64,000 nucleotides of DNA, from assembly GCA_001600695.1 (NCBI GenBank), contig BCKQ01000015.1, forward strand, positions 80,528 through 144,527, written 5' to 3'. The stretch comes from Ascoidea asiatica (taxonomy: Eukaryota; Ascomycota; Saccharomycetes; Ascoideales; Ascoideaceae). Below the pieces are notes generated by a model. It searched no databases, had not been told where the DNA came from, and saw nothing but the letters and a program-made list of their open reading frames with translations. The translations under genes and the position numbers were made by a program. Positions 1 to 11,133 of this stretch are shown here, piece by piece. Numbering within the stretch: the first letter of the stretch is position 1; every line of letters begins with the position of its first letter.

Positions 1-3000
1 TCGAAAGTTGACATTGAAACATTCAAAGAAGGAAAGATAAATATTCCACCTCCGATAGCCTTTAATGAATTCTCAATAAATTGGTCAACTGACACTTGAT
101 TGAATTCTTCTTCTGAAATTTGCTCTTTAAATGTCGATAATTTAACGTGAAAATCTCTCAATATTAGACTTAAATTACTTTGCATGATAGATGTATAGGA
201 AGAAAGAGCTGTAGAATCGATCTCATCTAGCTCATATAAAACATGTTCTATGTCTTCTTTTTTCTTTTCGTCTCTAGAATATTTTGCGGATATTTCGCCT
301 GGATTGAATATTAAAACTTGGGAATCCGTTAATGAACTAGGATATATTTGAATTACAACCTTATGGAGGGTCACATCCAACTCTGTTTTTAACCTATTCA
401 TGACTCTACTTATTTGATCTCTAAAATGATTCATTTTGGACAATTCACTAGGTGCGTTGAAACTTTTATCACTCAAAATATCATTATAGGAAGTTTTTTT
501 ATCTTCAGAAATACGCGAAAAAGTGGAATAGATATCAAAAAAATTTGATGCAGATAAGGATGTTAAATAAATGTTAATCGAAAAACAATTACTCATTGCC
601 ACAAGCCTATCATGGAAAAATCCATCTACATCCTTTTGATTAAATAAATTAACAGCAAAATCATCAATACTTGCAATAAAAAAGCAGTGATAATCAAAAC
701 TGGTTTTAATTTGAAGTTTTTTCAAACTTATTGAAACTAGCATCAAAGGAATCTTTGAAGATTCCGTCCAAGAAATAACAGAGTTTAATCTTAAATTCTT
801 TAGTAAAACATTACCTTCTAGTCTACCTTCGCATATAAGATCAATATTATCTAGCCCAAATGTCATATTCTGCCCCCATTTTTTGGCCTTTTTACTTGTT
901 AACCAAAGTCTATCTAAAGAGAGGGTTGCTATTCCCAAAGATTGTCCAATATCCAAAACTAACTTTGTATTTTGTAAAATTAAAGTAAATGACCAAGGAA
1001 CTGCCTTTGTAGAAGAAGCCTCTTGCAATTTTGTAGCCAAAGCTTCTATAACCGTTGTTTCTTCTTCGTCTTCTCTCAGACCAAATGAACCCACTGTACT
1101 GTCATTATCGGAGTAAAATTCACTTGGAAACCAAATATCTCGAAACATATCAATATCTTGAAATTGTTTCAAATTAACATAGGAAGATACATCATTAATC
1201 AAAAAAGAAGCAGCCATTTTCATGCTTTCCTCCCCTGATAAAATGAAATTTATCAAAATTTCATTTACTTCAACAGAACCACTAGTTTCTCTTGAATATA
1301 TATGTTGTAATGATGTAGATATTCCAGCAAGTAAGAGGGAAATTGTTACCATATCAGTTGTTTTACCTTTGCATATATTATTTGCCTTTACAATGATATT
1401 TTTTGATGCCACAATGGCTTTCACTTTTGCAGTAGGCTCACAACTTAGACTAAATTTTTGAGGTTGTATATAAAAAGCAGCTTGAAAATTGAAATCTCTG
1501 AATATTCTAATTAGATTTATCGAAGGGCTTTTGGATTCATCTGTCGATTCAGGAATATGTTTTTGCTCAACTCCATCACTAACAGGCTCAAGATCTTTCA
1601 TCATCTCCTTGAACCCAAGCCACATATCCAGAAGAATCGGAACACATTTAGCATCTAATTTGTTATCAGAAGGAAAAATTGTAGTTTCAAAAATCAAACT
1701 TTGAATAATATTTGCAGCTTTACTTTGGTAAAAAATTTCAAATTGAACTTTGGGAGAATGCAAGACAAATGAAGAATTATTATTAACTTTCGTTAGACCC
1801 TGAACACTTTTGACAATTTCAACTTGAGCTCCGTCAAATGACATTCTACAATCTATAGAGCCAAATCCCAACGAATATAAATCAAATCCAGATTCTTGAA
1901 CCGATTTTTTTGAATCCGAAGAGCGCTGTGGGATTCTTTTGGATTTTATATTCTGGGTCAACACTATAGATCCAAGTAAAGCCTGTATGATTAAAGAGAC
2001 AGAATATGAATAGCATTTAATATCTAATTCTTCACCTTTCACTTCCATTTCAATATCTCTAATTCTACCTTTTCCTTTCTTTACTAAGTAAGATATCTGA
2101 ATTGTCGGCAACAAAGAGCAATTCATAGGTAACGAATCATTAATATGATGATAATAATTTTCGGAAGAGGATCCAAAAGCTTCAGCTAAATATCCATTCT
2201 TTATTGTTAGTCGTCCAACGTTTCTTTCCAAAACAGTAAAAACTTCACTACATCCAGCTATCAAGCCTTTTACTGAATTTTCACCAGACCCTGACTTGTC
2301 AAACGCCCATCCCAAACAGACTTGATTTATCAAAATATGAATGGAATGAAACCCAAAAAGAGTTGCAATAGAATTTCCCAAATCAAATTCCTGGGAAGAA
2401 GGAGTAGATGGGCTTGGACTTTTAAACTTTTCGGAAGAATAGTTTTCAAAAATATAACTTAAAGTATCAGAAATCTCTAAAATTGTAACTAAAATAAAGG
2501 GATTTAGACATACCCGAAAAAAATGAGACATCATTTCCAAATGACGGTTATCGAAAGACTTGGTGTCCAAATTTTTAACTTGAATAGCAAGGTTAAAAGA
2601 CAAAAGTTTGGACATATCAATAGGAATTATAGGATCAAATATAAAAATATCCACAACTGAGATATATACATCTCCATATGAGTTAATATTGGAATTAGAA
2701 TCATGAACTGGTAAAAAATTTAAGCAGTGTGAATGCACTTTTGATATTTGCATTTTAGCTTTAGTCTCGTTAATATTTGTAACAAATTCAATACTTTCAA
2801 AGCTTAAATCAGCCTTGTATTTAAGTTTTTCAAGAATCACAGAAACTTCTTTTGAATTGTTATTTGGGTTTGTATCGGATAAACCATTTTCTAATTTACC
2901 AATCAGTGAAATGAGTTTTTTTATCATTTTAAAATTTCCTTGAATAAGCCCTATATTTGAAATCAAAATTTCAATGAAACGGAAAAGCTCACTAATGTTA

Positions 3001-6000
3001 ATATTGACAGTACCACATTTGATATTAATAGTACTAATACTATTCTCAAATTCAGTGATCTTCGAAAATTTACTTTTGGAAATAACCGAAAAAAAATCAT
3101 GCGATATCTCAACCATTGAAAAGTTATTTGAAATATCATTTGTATCGTTATGGTAAATTTTTTGAGTATTCTGGCCAACAAAAATGTCAATAACCAAAAT
3201 CGTATTAACAAAATAAAGCATAGATGAAACATCAAGAATGCATCCCGTAAACCTCAATGGACTAACTAGCTTTATGTCCCATAAAATCTGCTCTATAGAT
3301 ATTTTGATAATCCATTTAGAATTTATCAAAAGGTCAAAGTAACATTGGAAAGATGTCTCTTCATGTTCTCTAGGCTGATGCTTTTCGGATTTGCTTTGCC
3401 TATATTTTTTGATAAAAGAGCTTATAACTTCAGCTTCGTTATTTTGAATTGTTTGAATGAAGTCAACATAAAAATCAGTTCCCTTATTGAATATAAAATC
3501 TGACTTTTTCAAATCCAATTGTACTACTTTTAGTCCAGTTGAAATTGAATCTGAAAGAACAACCTTAGAGGAAAGTCCTTCTAGTCTATAACTTCCAGCA
3601 AATTCATTTTTGAGCAAAGCCTTTATACACATAGATGCCACATCTAAGTTTAAATTAGAAGAACAAATACTCTGAATTGAATGTGCTAAAACAAGTCCTG
3701 CAAATGAAAAATCTAGCAATTTCAAACTGTATGAGGTTTCATCAATCATTATATTCAATTCTATACTTTCGAGAAACATAACAAAATGATAAACAAAACT
3801 GTTTTTATACAAATTTGATTCCTTTAATGTTAAACTAGAATTAAAATTAGTGGACTTTGACGATGAAGAATCATATGAGCTATTATGGCCATTCAAAAGA
3901 GTTAGAAAACATAACGCAAGAGGGGTAATCTTGGATGATAATGAAAATATATTCAACGTTATCTTGAAATCGTTGATTAGACTTGGAAAAAGGGTATTTT
4001 TTTTTTGCAAACCTTCATATTCAGCTTTCTCATTGAAAATTTCACAATTCAAACAATTAATTGCCAAAAAGTTTTCTTCCACTGGAGAAATAAGACGATA
4101 TAAAATACTTGAAATGACAACTTCAAATTTTTTATGCTTTTTAGTAGCCGTTGAGATACCATTATAAACAGATTTTATTATATGACTGTCAGCAATCTGA
4201 AAATCTTCCCAACTTCTCCAATGAGAAAAGACGTCAAGAACATAACTTAATGAATTTGCAGGTGCTTCCCATTTACAAGATTTAAGACATTCACTTGTTT
4301 CTTCAAACCAACTTTGAGGCAAATTCATAAGAACATGTCTCAATCTTGTAACAAACCTCCAACTATCATTATTTCGAATGTGAGTCTTGGACAAACGGGT
4401 GATAAACATTGGTTTGGTTAACACAGCAGGGTCATGGTGTACTTCATGTTCAGTACTTCCCTTTGATATTTTATATAGCAATTCAATATCAGATTTACGG
4501 TGGTTGTTCATTACTCTACTAAAGCTTTCAGTGATCAAGAATAAGCTTCGGCTTAAATCTTCAAAGTATTGAGCTATCCATGGTAATAATTCTGAATCCG
4601 TCATAAGATTGAAATCGTCGACATGTAAAGAGCCCACATCATCTTTTTCTCCAAGATCTGAATACCAAGCCTCAACCCCGATGAAGGATAGGCCAGCTAC
4701 TGTTTCTGGATTATGTGATTCAGTTCTTATCAAACTTGTCCATACTCCCTTTGCTTGAGTAGCTAAAGAAATATTTTTAGTCTTGTTTATTTCGTTTATG
4801 TCGGCTATTGATCTGTCAAAGTTGGTTACTATTTCAATAGCAGATGAAACATTTACAATTTTCATCTCAATATAAGGGAAATCAATCAATGAAGAAAGGT
4901 TTTCATCTCCAAAAATAGCATCCAAGGAAAAATCTTCAAAATCACCAAACCTAATATTAGAGGATCTGATTAATACCCTCAAAAACATTTTGTTTGAATT
5001 ACAATTCAAGAATTCTTCTAGATCCGAGATTGCATTAATTTGAAGTTTATCCATAATAGAATTTACCGAAAAATCTAGAAAACATTCCAAAATACTTGAA
5101 AGCAGCAATACAGCCTTAGAAGAAAAAAAGAAATCTAAAGTTGTTAATTCTAGAACCAATGAGTCTGACTCATACTTGGTGTTACCTTTGGCAATCTGAG
5201 GGGAAAGTATTGATTCCACTTGGGAAGGATCCACACTCATTTCAGCCTCCAGAAAACTATCCTTACTAGAGTTTACCTCATCTAGGGCTAGACTACTATC
5301 AGGGAGATAGCTAAAGGGATTTTTCTGCCTTGGATGATTATCAACAGACGATTTAGTAGTCTCGGATGCATCACTTACAGTATTATTTCGGGTCAAAGAC
5401 TGTGCACTTGAATCTATTATTTCGGAAGAAGTATCATTGAAAAAAGAAAAGTCTTCGAAAAGAGTATCTAAAGTACTCTCATTTATCGGAGGAGGAAGTT
5501 CCGGAATAGAAAATGTAGGCTTTATAACTTCGAAAGATTTTAAGTAAAAATCATCTCTATTTTGAGGCGAAATAATAAAAGGGACCCGATGAAAAGGAGC
5601 ATCGTGATTAGTCAAATGTTCTTGCTGAAGTCGGTGTTGATTCTTGAAATCTCTTTTTAAACCAAAATTTGATAAATTGACAGAAGTTTTCAAACCTCCA
5701 AATATTTTTGATTTATTATTGTTATCGATTACATCTGCAGTTACTGATTTTATCTTAACATCTACCCTTGAACTAAATCGATCATTTGAGAAATCATTTA
5801 ACTTAACAGATATTGGCTTCAATAATATTGAAAAAGCTGACGTTTGTAACTCATCTGTTAATTTTATGGAAATCAAAGGACATGAATAAGAAAATATAGT
5901 AGCATCATTGATTACAGGAATTGGCAAAAGAGAAGAATTCTCTAGATCGTTATAACCATAAGCTATTTTAGATATTGAATCGATTAACGAGGCCAAAAAA

Positions 6001-9000
6001 CTTGCTTTCGAATTTATTAAAACCTCACCATTAGTAATATTCCATTTACAAAGATAAGTTGGCTCAGTAGGAGGTAAGCCAAACATTCTATGACCATGAA
6101 TTATTAAAGAATCAATGAACATATCCGGCCTTTTCAGAAAATTAAGATTCTTGCTTAAGTTTAAAGCTAAATCATCATCAAATAACTCTTGTGTTTTTAT
6201 ATCATTGATTAGCCTTCCATTGAGCGGAGTAATATCGCATTGTAAATCCATATAATAATTTGTAAATCTAATATCAATATCAAATGTGGGCAAATTTAAA
6301 GCAATATGTGAGTCACAATCGTATAAATTTACCGGTAAAATTAAACAACCATTATCAATGGAATATGAGAATAGAACATCAATTTGATTCTCTACTCGCT
6401 GTTGTGAATAAGCCCTTTTAGATTTCAATGTGGTATTAGTAGGAGAAAAATCCAGATTCTCCAGTGAACTATCTTTATTATTAATATTATCTGAATCTTT
6501 ATTATTTCTATTTAAGTTTTTAGTTGATTCTGTATATTCTTCTAAAGTTTTAAAGTGAATGTTTTCACCGAAATAATTTTCCATTATCATTAAAATGTGT
6601 TTAATGAAAAAACCATAAGCAATGAAAGTAACATTTTTTGAGTCACAGTTGATTACAATTGAATCAACATTATCATCATTTATTAAGGAATTATATGTAT
6701 ATGAACCGTTGATTTTTAAATCGTATGCTTTAGCACATTTATTAGTTTTTTTGCTTAGATTTGAATTGGTTTGATTCTTATTTGAATTTTCAGAGGGATA
6801 GTTTTTTGAATCATTGTTTTCGTAGAAAAAGCTATTTAGAGTATGCCAAGAAGGAGGATGTATTTTCATTGTAAATAAAGGGGAAGTGATATTGAATTTG
6901 ATTTCATTTGATTTAATATATATTTGATTGAATGGCAAATCCAATTTGATATTTAAAGAATTTCCATTAAAAGATAAATATAGATTTTCATCAAAATTTA
7001 TTGGATTATTGATTATATTTTTCTCATTTATATTTAAGAGAATTTTGAAATTATCAATTAATTGCCAGTTTAATTTATATATATATGGTCTGAATAAATT
7101 ATAAGTTGAAATAATTTCATTATTGTAGTTTGGATCATTTTTCGGCAAATGAAATTCTGAAAAATCATTAATTAAATCTGTGAATAGATTAACATGATCT
7201 CTTAATAAAAAGGTTATTAAATTTTTAGTTATGATATTAAAATTCCATGTCACTTGATTATTCCACTTTAAGGGATAATTTATTAATATATTTACAATTG
7301 ATTCATTACAATTGAATAAAATATCATGATTTAACGAAGATTTTATTATTAATTTTTTTAGAATTAAATCAATTTTTGTATTAAAACCGTGTTCAAAAGA
7401 AACTAAATCTGATCTTATATCAATCGAGGAATCTTTAAGGAAGCTAAATTCTAGCCAAGGAAAAGGTTTATTATAATTTTTATTTTTCTCATTATCGTTA
7501 TTTTTTTCATTATTATCATCATTGTTTTTATTACCATTACTAACAGTACTATTAACATTATCATCATTTTCATAAATACTATTTTTCCCATCTTGATTAT
7601 TATTACTAACACTTTGATTTAAAAATTGGTCTTTTGAAATCTCTTTAAAAGGAATTCGCAAAATTGTATTATTATCAATAAAATTAATTTTTATATTGAA
7701 TTTAGTAAAAATTCTTTTTTTTAAATCACAAAATTGATTACTCAAATTTTTATAATTTAAATTTGTGGGCATAAAAAAGTTGTATAATTGAATTTTTTTT
7801 TTATTATTCCAAGGACCAAAATAAAAAATCGAGTTTGATAAATTTATTATAAAGCCATAGTCTAAAGGAGGATTATTTGACATTGAATCTTTTTTTGGAA
7901 TATTATAAAGATATTGCAAATTACACATAGAAGATTCTAAAATAGTACTATAAGCAGCATATTCCAATGTATTACTATTATTATTATTATTATTATTTAC
8001 ATTATTATTTATATTATTATTTATATCAAATTTTATATTCAAAGGCTTATTTATGGGATTTATAGGAGAATGAATATTACCCGAAGTGTAATTTGAATGA
8101 TTAATTGATGAACTATTGGTAGAAGAGTTAGAATTAAATGTTGAAGTAAATGGAAAATAAGAGTTTGAAGAGTTCAAAGAATTTAATGAATTTAATGAAG
8201 ATAAAGAAGCATTATTTAATATATATTTATAATTTATATTGAAATTTTTAAAATAATTATTATATTGAGGTAAACCATTCCAAGAGTTTTCTTTTGACGA
8301 ATTATTGTTACTACTAAAATTATTTTTATTTTTATTTTTATTTTTATGACTTTTTGTTGATAAATTTAGGAAAGACCATATTTTTTTATATTTTTTATAT
8401 TTTTCATATTTTTTATTTTTATTAATATCATTATCAAAATGCTTCATATTATCATTAATATTGTGATTATTGTTGTTATTATTTGTTTGATTATAATTTA
8501 GATCAGGATTTAGATTAGGATTTAGATTAGGATTTTGATTAGGAGAAGAAGGAATCATTACTGGAATTGAGTTTTTTGAATTATAAATATCATTTATATT
8601 TACATTATTTTTTAGATTTTTATAATAAATTATATTGTCTTTTAAATTGATTTTTAGTTTATAAATGTTTAGATTTATTAATTGATTATACAAATCTAAA
8701 TTATTATTACTCAATTTCAATAAATTTATTGAACCATTTAAATTGTTAAAAGAAGCTAATAGTATTGAAGGTAATAAATCATTTCCAATTATTATTGAAC
8801 CTCTTTTAATTGAAAGATGTAAAGGAAATAACCTTTGTAAGTAAACTAAGAGATTATAATTATAAGCATAGTCTTGATTATTATTATTGTTATTATCACT
8901 GTTATTATTATCACTATCGTTACTATTATTGTTTTTATTATTATTGGTAATATTATTTTGTAAATCTTTATATAAAGAATCATATAAAGAAGATCTATTA

Positions 9001-9362
9001 TAAATAAATAATTCAAACCCAATAATTGAAATATTAATTTTATCAAATTTTTTATAATTAAAATTCAAATTTAAAATAGAATTTAAAAAATTCCAGTTGA
9101 CTTTTAATAAATTTATAATTAAAATATAATCATTATTTATGATTATTAGATTTTTAATAAATAAATTTCCAGTTAAAAAAGATAATCTAATTGATTGAAA
9201 GTTTACAGTGAAAGTTGATTTCAATAAAATTTTAAATATAAAATTCAAAAAAAAGCATAAAATTAAAGCAAAAAATCTGTTAAAGAAGAAAAAAACAGAT
9301 AGAGATATTAAAACAATTAATATCCAAAGAACTAAAAAAACCCAGGAATATTTGGGACTCAT
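1..9362 (-). CDS. CSF1: Csf1, bridge-like lipid transfer protein (partial, C-terminus outside window)
   Basis: Giant protein of the Csf1/Tweek/BLTP1 family, which forms a hydrophobic groove that carries lipid between the ER and other membranes. The frame is open from the ATG at 9362 to the window edge, over 3,100 codons; S. cerevisiae Csf1 has 2,958 residues. Three parts match yeast Csf1 from memory. The N-terminus begins MSPKYSWVFLVLWIL and forms a membrane anchor (about residues 6-44), followed by an F-x-I-Y-N-R motif. A mid-protein segment at 6020-6130 reads IHGHRMFGLPPTEPTYLCKW. The last readable residues include an IGGG...P motif near the yeast C-terminus. Roughly 170 residues are probably missing beyond the edge. 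Asn-rich inserts (7,500-8,500) explain the extra length. An upstream ATG at 9369 is in another frame and stops quickly. The short plus-strand frames here are shadows. Confidence 0.93.
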   Translation of the reverse strand, partial: MSPKYSWVFLVLWILIVLISLSVFFFFNRFFALILCFFLNFIFKILLKSTFTVNFQSIRLSFLTGNLFIKNLIIINNDYILIINLLKVNWNFLNSILNLNFNYKKFDKINISIIGFELFIYNRSSLYDSLYKDLQNNITNNNKNNNSNDSDNNNSDNNNNNNQDYAYNYNLLVYLQRLFPLHLSIKRGSIIIGNDLLPSILLASFNNLNGSINLLKLSNNNLDLYNQLINLNIYKLKINLKDNIIYYKNLKNNVNINDIYNSKNSIPVMIPSSPNQNPNLNPNLNPDLNYNQTNNNNNNHNINDNMKHFDNDINKNKKYEKYKKYKKIWSFLNLSTKSHKNKNKNKNNFSSNNNSSKENSWNGLPQYNNYFKNFNINYKYILNNASLSSLNSLNSLNSSNSYFPFTSTFNSNSSTNSSSINHSNYTSGNIHSPINPINKPLNIKFDINNNINNNVNNNNNNNSNTLEYAAYSTILESSMCNLQYLYNIPKKDSMSNNPPLDYGFIINLSNSIFYFGPWNNKKKIQLYNFFMPTNLNYKNLSNQFCDLKKRIFTKFNIKINFIDNNTILRIPFKEISKDQFLNQSVSNNNQDGKNSIYENDDNVNSTVSNGNKNNDDNNEKNNDNEKNKNYNKPFPWLEFSFLKDSSIDIRSDLVSFEHGFNTKIDLILKKLIIKSSLNHDILFNCNESIVNILINYPLKWNNQVTWNFNIITKNLITFLLRDHVNLFTDLINDFSEFHLPKNDPNYNNEIISTYNLFRPYIYKLNWQLIDNFKILLNINEKNIINNPINFDENLYLSFNGNSLNIKLDLPFNQIYIKSNEIKFNITSPLFTMKIHPPSWHTLNSFFYENNDSKNYPSENSNKNQTNSNLSKKTNKCAKAYDLKINGSYTYNSLINDDNVDSIVINCDSKNVTFIAYGFFIKHILMIMENYFGENIHFKTLEEYTESTKNLNRNNKDSDNINNKDSSLENLDFSPTNTTLKSKRAYSQQRVENQIDVLFSYSIDNGCLILPVNLYDCDSHIALNLPTFDIDIRFTNYYMDLQCDITPLNGRLINDIKTQELFDDDLALNLSKNLNFLKRPDMFIDSLIIHGHRMFGLPPTEPTYLCKWNITNGEVLINSKASFLASLIDSISKIAYGYNDLENSSLLPIPVINDATIFSYSCPLISIKLTDELQTSAFSILLKPISVKLNDFSNDRFSSRVDVKIKSVTADVIDNNNKSKIFGGLKTSVNLSNFGLKRDFKNQHRLQQEHLTNHDAPFHRVPFIISPQNRDDFYLKSFEVIKPTFSIPELPPPINESTLDTLFEDFSFFNDTSSEIIDSSAQSLTRNNTVSDASETTKSSVDNHPRQKNPFSYLPDSSLALDEVNSSKDSFLEAEMSVDPSQVESILSPQIAKGNTKYESDSLVLELTTLDFFFSSKAVLLLSSILECFLDFSVNSIMDKLQINAISDLEEFLNCNSNKMFLRVLIRSSNIRFGDFEDFSLDAIFGDENLSSLIDFPYIEMKIVNVSSAIEIVTNFDRSIADINEINKTKNISLATQAKGVWTSLIRTESHNPETVAGLSFIGVEAWYSDLGEKDDVGSLHVDDFNLMTDSELLPWIAQYFEDLSRSLFLITESFSRVMNNHRKSDIELLYKISKGSTEHEVHHDPAVLTKPMFITRLSKTHIRNNDSWRFVTRLRHVLMNLPQSWFEETSECLKSCKWEAPANSLSYVLDVFSHWRSWEDFQIADSHIIKSVYNGISTATKKHKKFEVVISSILYRLISPVEENFLAINCLNCEIFNEKAEYEGLQKKNTLFPSLINDFKITLNIFSLSSKITPLALCFLTLLNGHNSSYDSSSSKSTNFNSSLTLKESNLYKNSFVYHFVMFLESIELNIMIDETSYSLKLLDFSFAGLVLAHSIQSICSSNLNLDVASMCIKALLKNEFAGSYRLEGLSSKVVLSDSISTGLKVVQLDLKKSDFIFNKGTDFYVDFIQTIQNNEAEVISSFIKKYRQSKSEKHQPREHEETSFQCYFDLLINSKWIIKISIEQILWDIKLVSPLRFTGCILDVSSMLYFVNTILVIDIFVGQNTQKIYHNDTNDISNNFSMVEISHDFFSVISKSKFSKITEFENSISTINIKCGTVNINISELFRFIEILISNIGLIQGNFKMIKKLISLIGKLENGLSDTNPNNNSKEVSVILEKLKYKADLSFESIEFVTNINETKAKMQISKVHSHCLNFLPVHDSNSNINSYGDVYISVVDIFIFDPIIPIDMSKLLSFNLAIQVKNLDTKSFDNRHLEMMSHFFRVCLNPFILVTILEISDTLSYIFENYSSEKFKSPSPSTPSSQEFDLGNSIATLFGFHSIHILINQVCLGWAFDKSGSGENSVKGLIAGCSEVFTVLERNVGRLTIKNGYLAEAFGSSSENYYHHINDSLPMNCSLLPTIQISYLVKKGKGRIRDIEMEVKGEELDIKCYSYSVSLIIQALLGSIVLTQNIKSKRIPQRSSDSKKSVQESGFDLYSLGFGSIDCRMSFDGAQVEIVKSVQGLTKVNNNSSFVLHSPKVQFEIFYQSKAANIIQSLIFETTIFPSDNKLDAKCVPILLDMWLGFKEMMKDLEPVSDGVEQKHIPESTDESKSPSINLIRIFRDFNFQAAFYIQPQKFSLSCEPTAKVKAIVASKNIIVKANNICKGKTTDMVTISLLLAGISTSLQHIYSRETSGSVEVNEILINFILSGEESMKMAASFLINDVSSYVNLKQFQDIDMFRDIWFPSEFYSDNDSTVGSFGLREDEEETTVIEALATKLQEASSTKAVPWSFTLILQNTKLVLDIGQSLGIATLSLDRLWLTSKKAKKWGQNMTFGLDNIDLICEGRLEGNVLLKNLRLNSVISWTESSKIPLMLVSISLKKLQIKTSFDYHCFFIASIDDFAVNLFNQKDVDGFFHDRLVAMSNCFSINIYLTSLSASNFFDIYSTFSRISEDKKTSYNDILSDKSFNAPSELSKMNHFRDQISRVMNRLKTELDVTLHKVVIQIYPSSLTDSQVLIFNPGEISAKYSRDEKKKEDIEHVLYELDEIDSTALSSYTSIMQSNLSLILRDFHVKLSTFKEQISEEEFNQVSVDQFIENSLKAIGGGIFIFPSLNVSMSTF

Positions 9363-9987
9363 TACTCATTGTTTAAATTCTTTGAAAGAATAAGAGATTG
9401 AGTATCAGTTGATCCTGTTAATTGATAATTATTAATTGATTGATGCTTATATTTGATTGATTAGTCTTTATTTTATATCTTATATTATTATTTATTGTTT
9501 ATTGTTTTCTTTATCTTTATTTTTATTTTCATTATTTACTTGATTATTATTTTTTATCAATTAATTGTAACAGCGTTAATGTCAATGTTCACTGCAATCA
9601 GTCAATCATTAAATTAAATTATCTGTTTACAAATATCTCGGATACGGATTTATAAAATCCAGGGTGGATTTGAATTCCAGAAAAAAGAAAATCCACAAAG
9701 CTGGTCTCTTCTTCTTTGAATTTTAAATTTTTACCACTTGAATGGTACGGCACCATCCTAGTGGTTAAGACAGATTTGTTCAAGGGTTGTGGATCTCAAG
9801 AAGTAGATCAGGATGTCGTAACCCGAGGTATGGTACTATTCAGTTAGATAACTCGATAATAAATAAACTGTCATTATTATTACTACACAGTAATGGATAA
9901 GACGAATAATAAATAGATAAAATAAATATATAAATAAATAAAGAAGAGAATATTGAACTAAATAAAGGTATGTGAATATTTCTTTTG
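9363..9987. other. Intergenic: CSF1 promoter side and ERG6 3' side
   Basis: No gene recognised. AT-rich apart from a structured stretch at about 9739-9844, described separately. Confidence 0.6.
9739..9844 (+). ncRNA. Possible structured RNA or tRNA-derived relic
   Basis: A GC-richer 106-base stretch whose ends can pair: GAATGGTAC with GTACTATTC makes nine pairs, one of them G-U. Inside are GGGTT/AACCC and GATCT/AGATC helices and a pol III A-box-like TAGTGGTTAAGA. No proper B box follows and I see no T-run terminator, so it is not a normal tRNA. It could be a decayed tRNA, another small RNA, or chance structure. Confidence 0.3.
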
Positions 9988-11133
9988 TTATTTTGAGACT
10001 GGAGTTGAAGATTCTGGTTTTTTAGCGATGTAAAGCATCATTGGAGTAAACAATTTTTGTTTACCTCCTTCTACTAAATTGACTGCAGCTTCTTCTAAAG
10101 CATCAGCTACTTTAACAGATCCTTTTGGTACTAAATGTAATTTCTCAAGACAAGATAATGAATTAGTTGTGATTGTTCTACCAAGATTTGAAGTTCTAAG
10201 CCATGTTAATAAATCATTGAAATTTTGAACATATTTCCAATCACCAGCTAAAGGATAATACCATGGAGTTTCATCTTCATTATCTGCTAAATCATCTTGA
10301 TGAATTATCTCAAATCCAACAGATTTAAGAGCTTCTTCTGCTACACTTCTTGAATACATTTTTGGTATACCATCTCCTAATTCAATACCATAACAAATTT
10401 TTCTATGTTCTTCATTTTCTGGATTATATTTATCTGTCATTACCCATTCATAAACACCAAATACACCGCCTGGTTTTAAAACTTTATAAATTTCACTATA
10501 TACTCCATCTAATTTTGGAGCATGAACAGTTGCTTCAATTGCATAAACTGCATCAAAAGATTCTTCGGGAAATTCCATTTTCATAAAATCACCTTTAACA
10601 TAAGTTAATTTATCTTGTAAATTATTTCTTTTTGCATAATTATTAGCTCTTTCAATTTGATAATCATTATTATTTAAACCAATAATTCTACAATCTGTAA
10701 ATTTTTGAATTTCTCTGGATGGACCACCAACACCACAACCAACATCTAAAACGGTGAAACCTTTTTGAATACCCATTTTATAAGCTAAATAATCTTCATG
10801 TCTATGAATTGCATGTTTAAAAGTATCATATTTATAAAATCTACAAAAATGAAAAGATGAACCCCAACCATATTCATAAAAATCAGTTACTAAATTATAA
10901 TAATTATTTGTTCCAGTTGTATAATCTTCTAATCTTCTATCTTCAGCTTCTTTGTCTGTTTTACCATCCCAATGTCTAAAATATCCTTCAATTGCAACTT
11001 CTTGAGCAGATTTGTTTTTCTTAAATAAAGCTGTTAAACCAGTTTTTTGAACTGAATCTTTATGATAAGATTCCGAAAATTGTTTATCTTGTAATTTACT
11101 TTGAGTTGATTGATTTTCTGTTGAAGAAGACAT
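9988..11133 (-). CDS. ERG6: Sterol 24-C-methyltransferase Erg6
   Basis: Methylates zymosterol at C-24 using S-adenosylmethionine in the ergosterol pathway, at the ER and lipid droplets. The 381 residues match the 383 of S. cerevisiae Erg6 almost end to end. SAM motif I is [14 protein letters not shown] (about residues 130-143). The sterol-binding [11 protein letters not shown], the GLNNNDYQI segment, [12 protein letters not shown] and ELGDGIPKM are all present. The ATG at 11133 starts just where the family starts. The upstream region holds a cluster of Upc2-type sterol response motifs in the same orientation as the gene. Confidence 0.98.
   Translation of the reverse strand: MSSSTENQSTQSKLQDKQFSESYHKDSVQKTGLTALFKKNKSAQEVAIEGYFRHWDGKTDKEAEDRRLEDYTTGTNNYYNLVTDFYEYGWGSSFHFCRFYKYDTFKHAIHRHEDYLAYKMGIQKGFTVLDVGCGVGGPSREIQKFTDCRIIGLNNNDYQIERANNYAKRNNLQDKLTYVKGDFMKMEFPEESFDAVYAIEATVHAPKLDGVYSEIYKVLKPGGVFGVYEWVMTDKYNPENEEHRKICYGIELGDGIPKMYSRSVAEEALKSVGFEIIHQDDLADNEDETPWYYPLAGDWKYVQNFNDLLTWLRTSNLGRTITTNSLSCLEKLHLVPKGSVKVADALEEAAVNLVEGGKQKLFTPMMLYIAKKPESSTPVSK

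Noticed and set aside
883-9393. Several short open frames on both strands between 0.9 and 9.4 kb
   Set aside because: They are shadows of the continuous CSF1 frame on the minus strand, which matches the family at both ends and in the middle.
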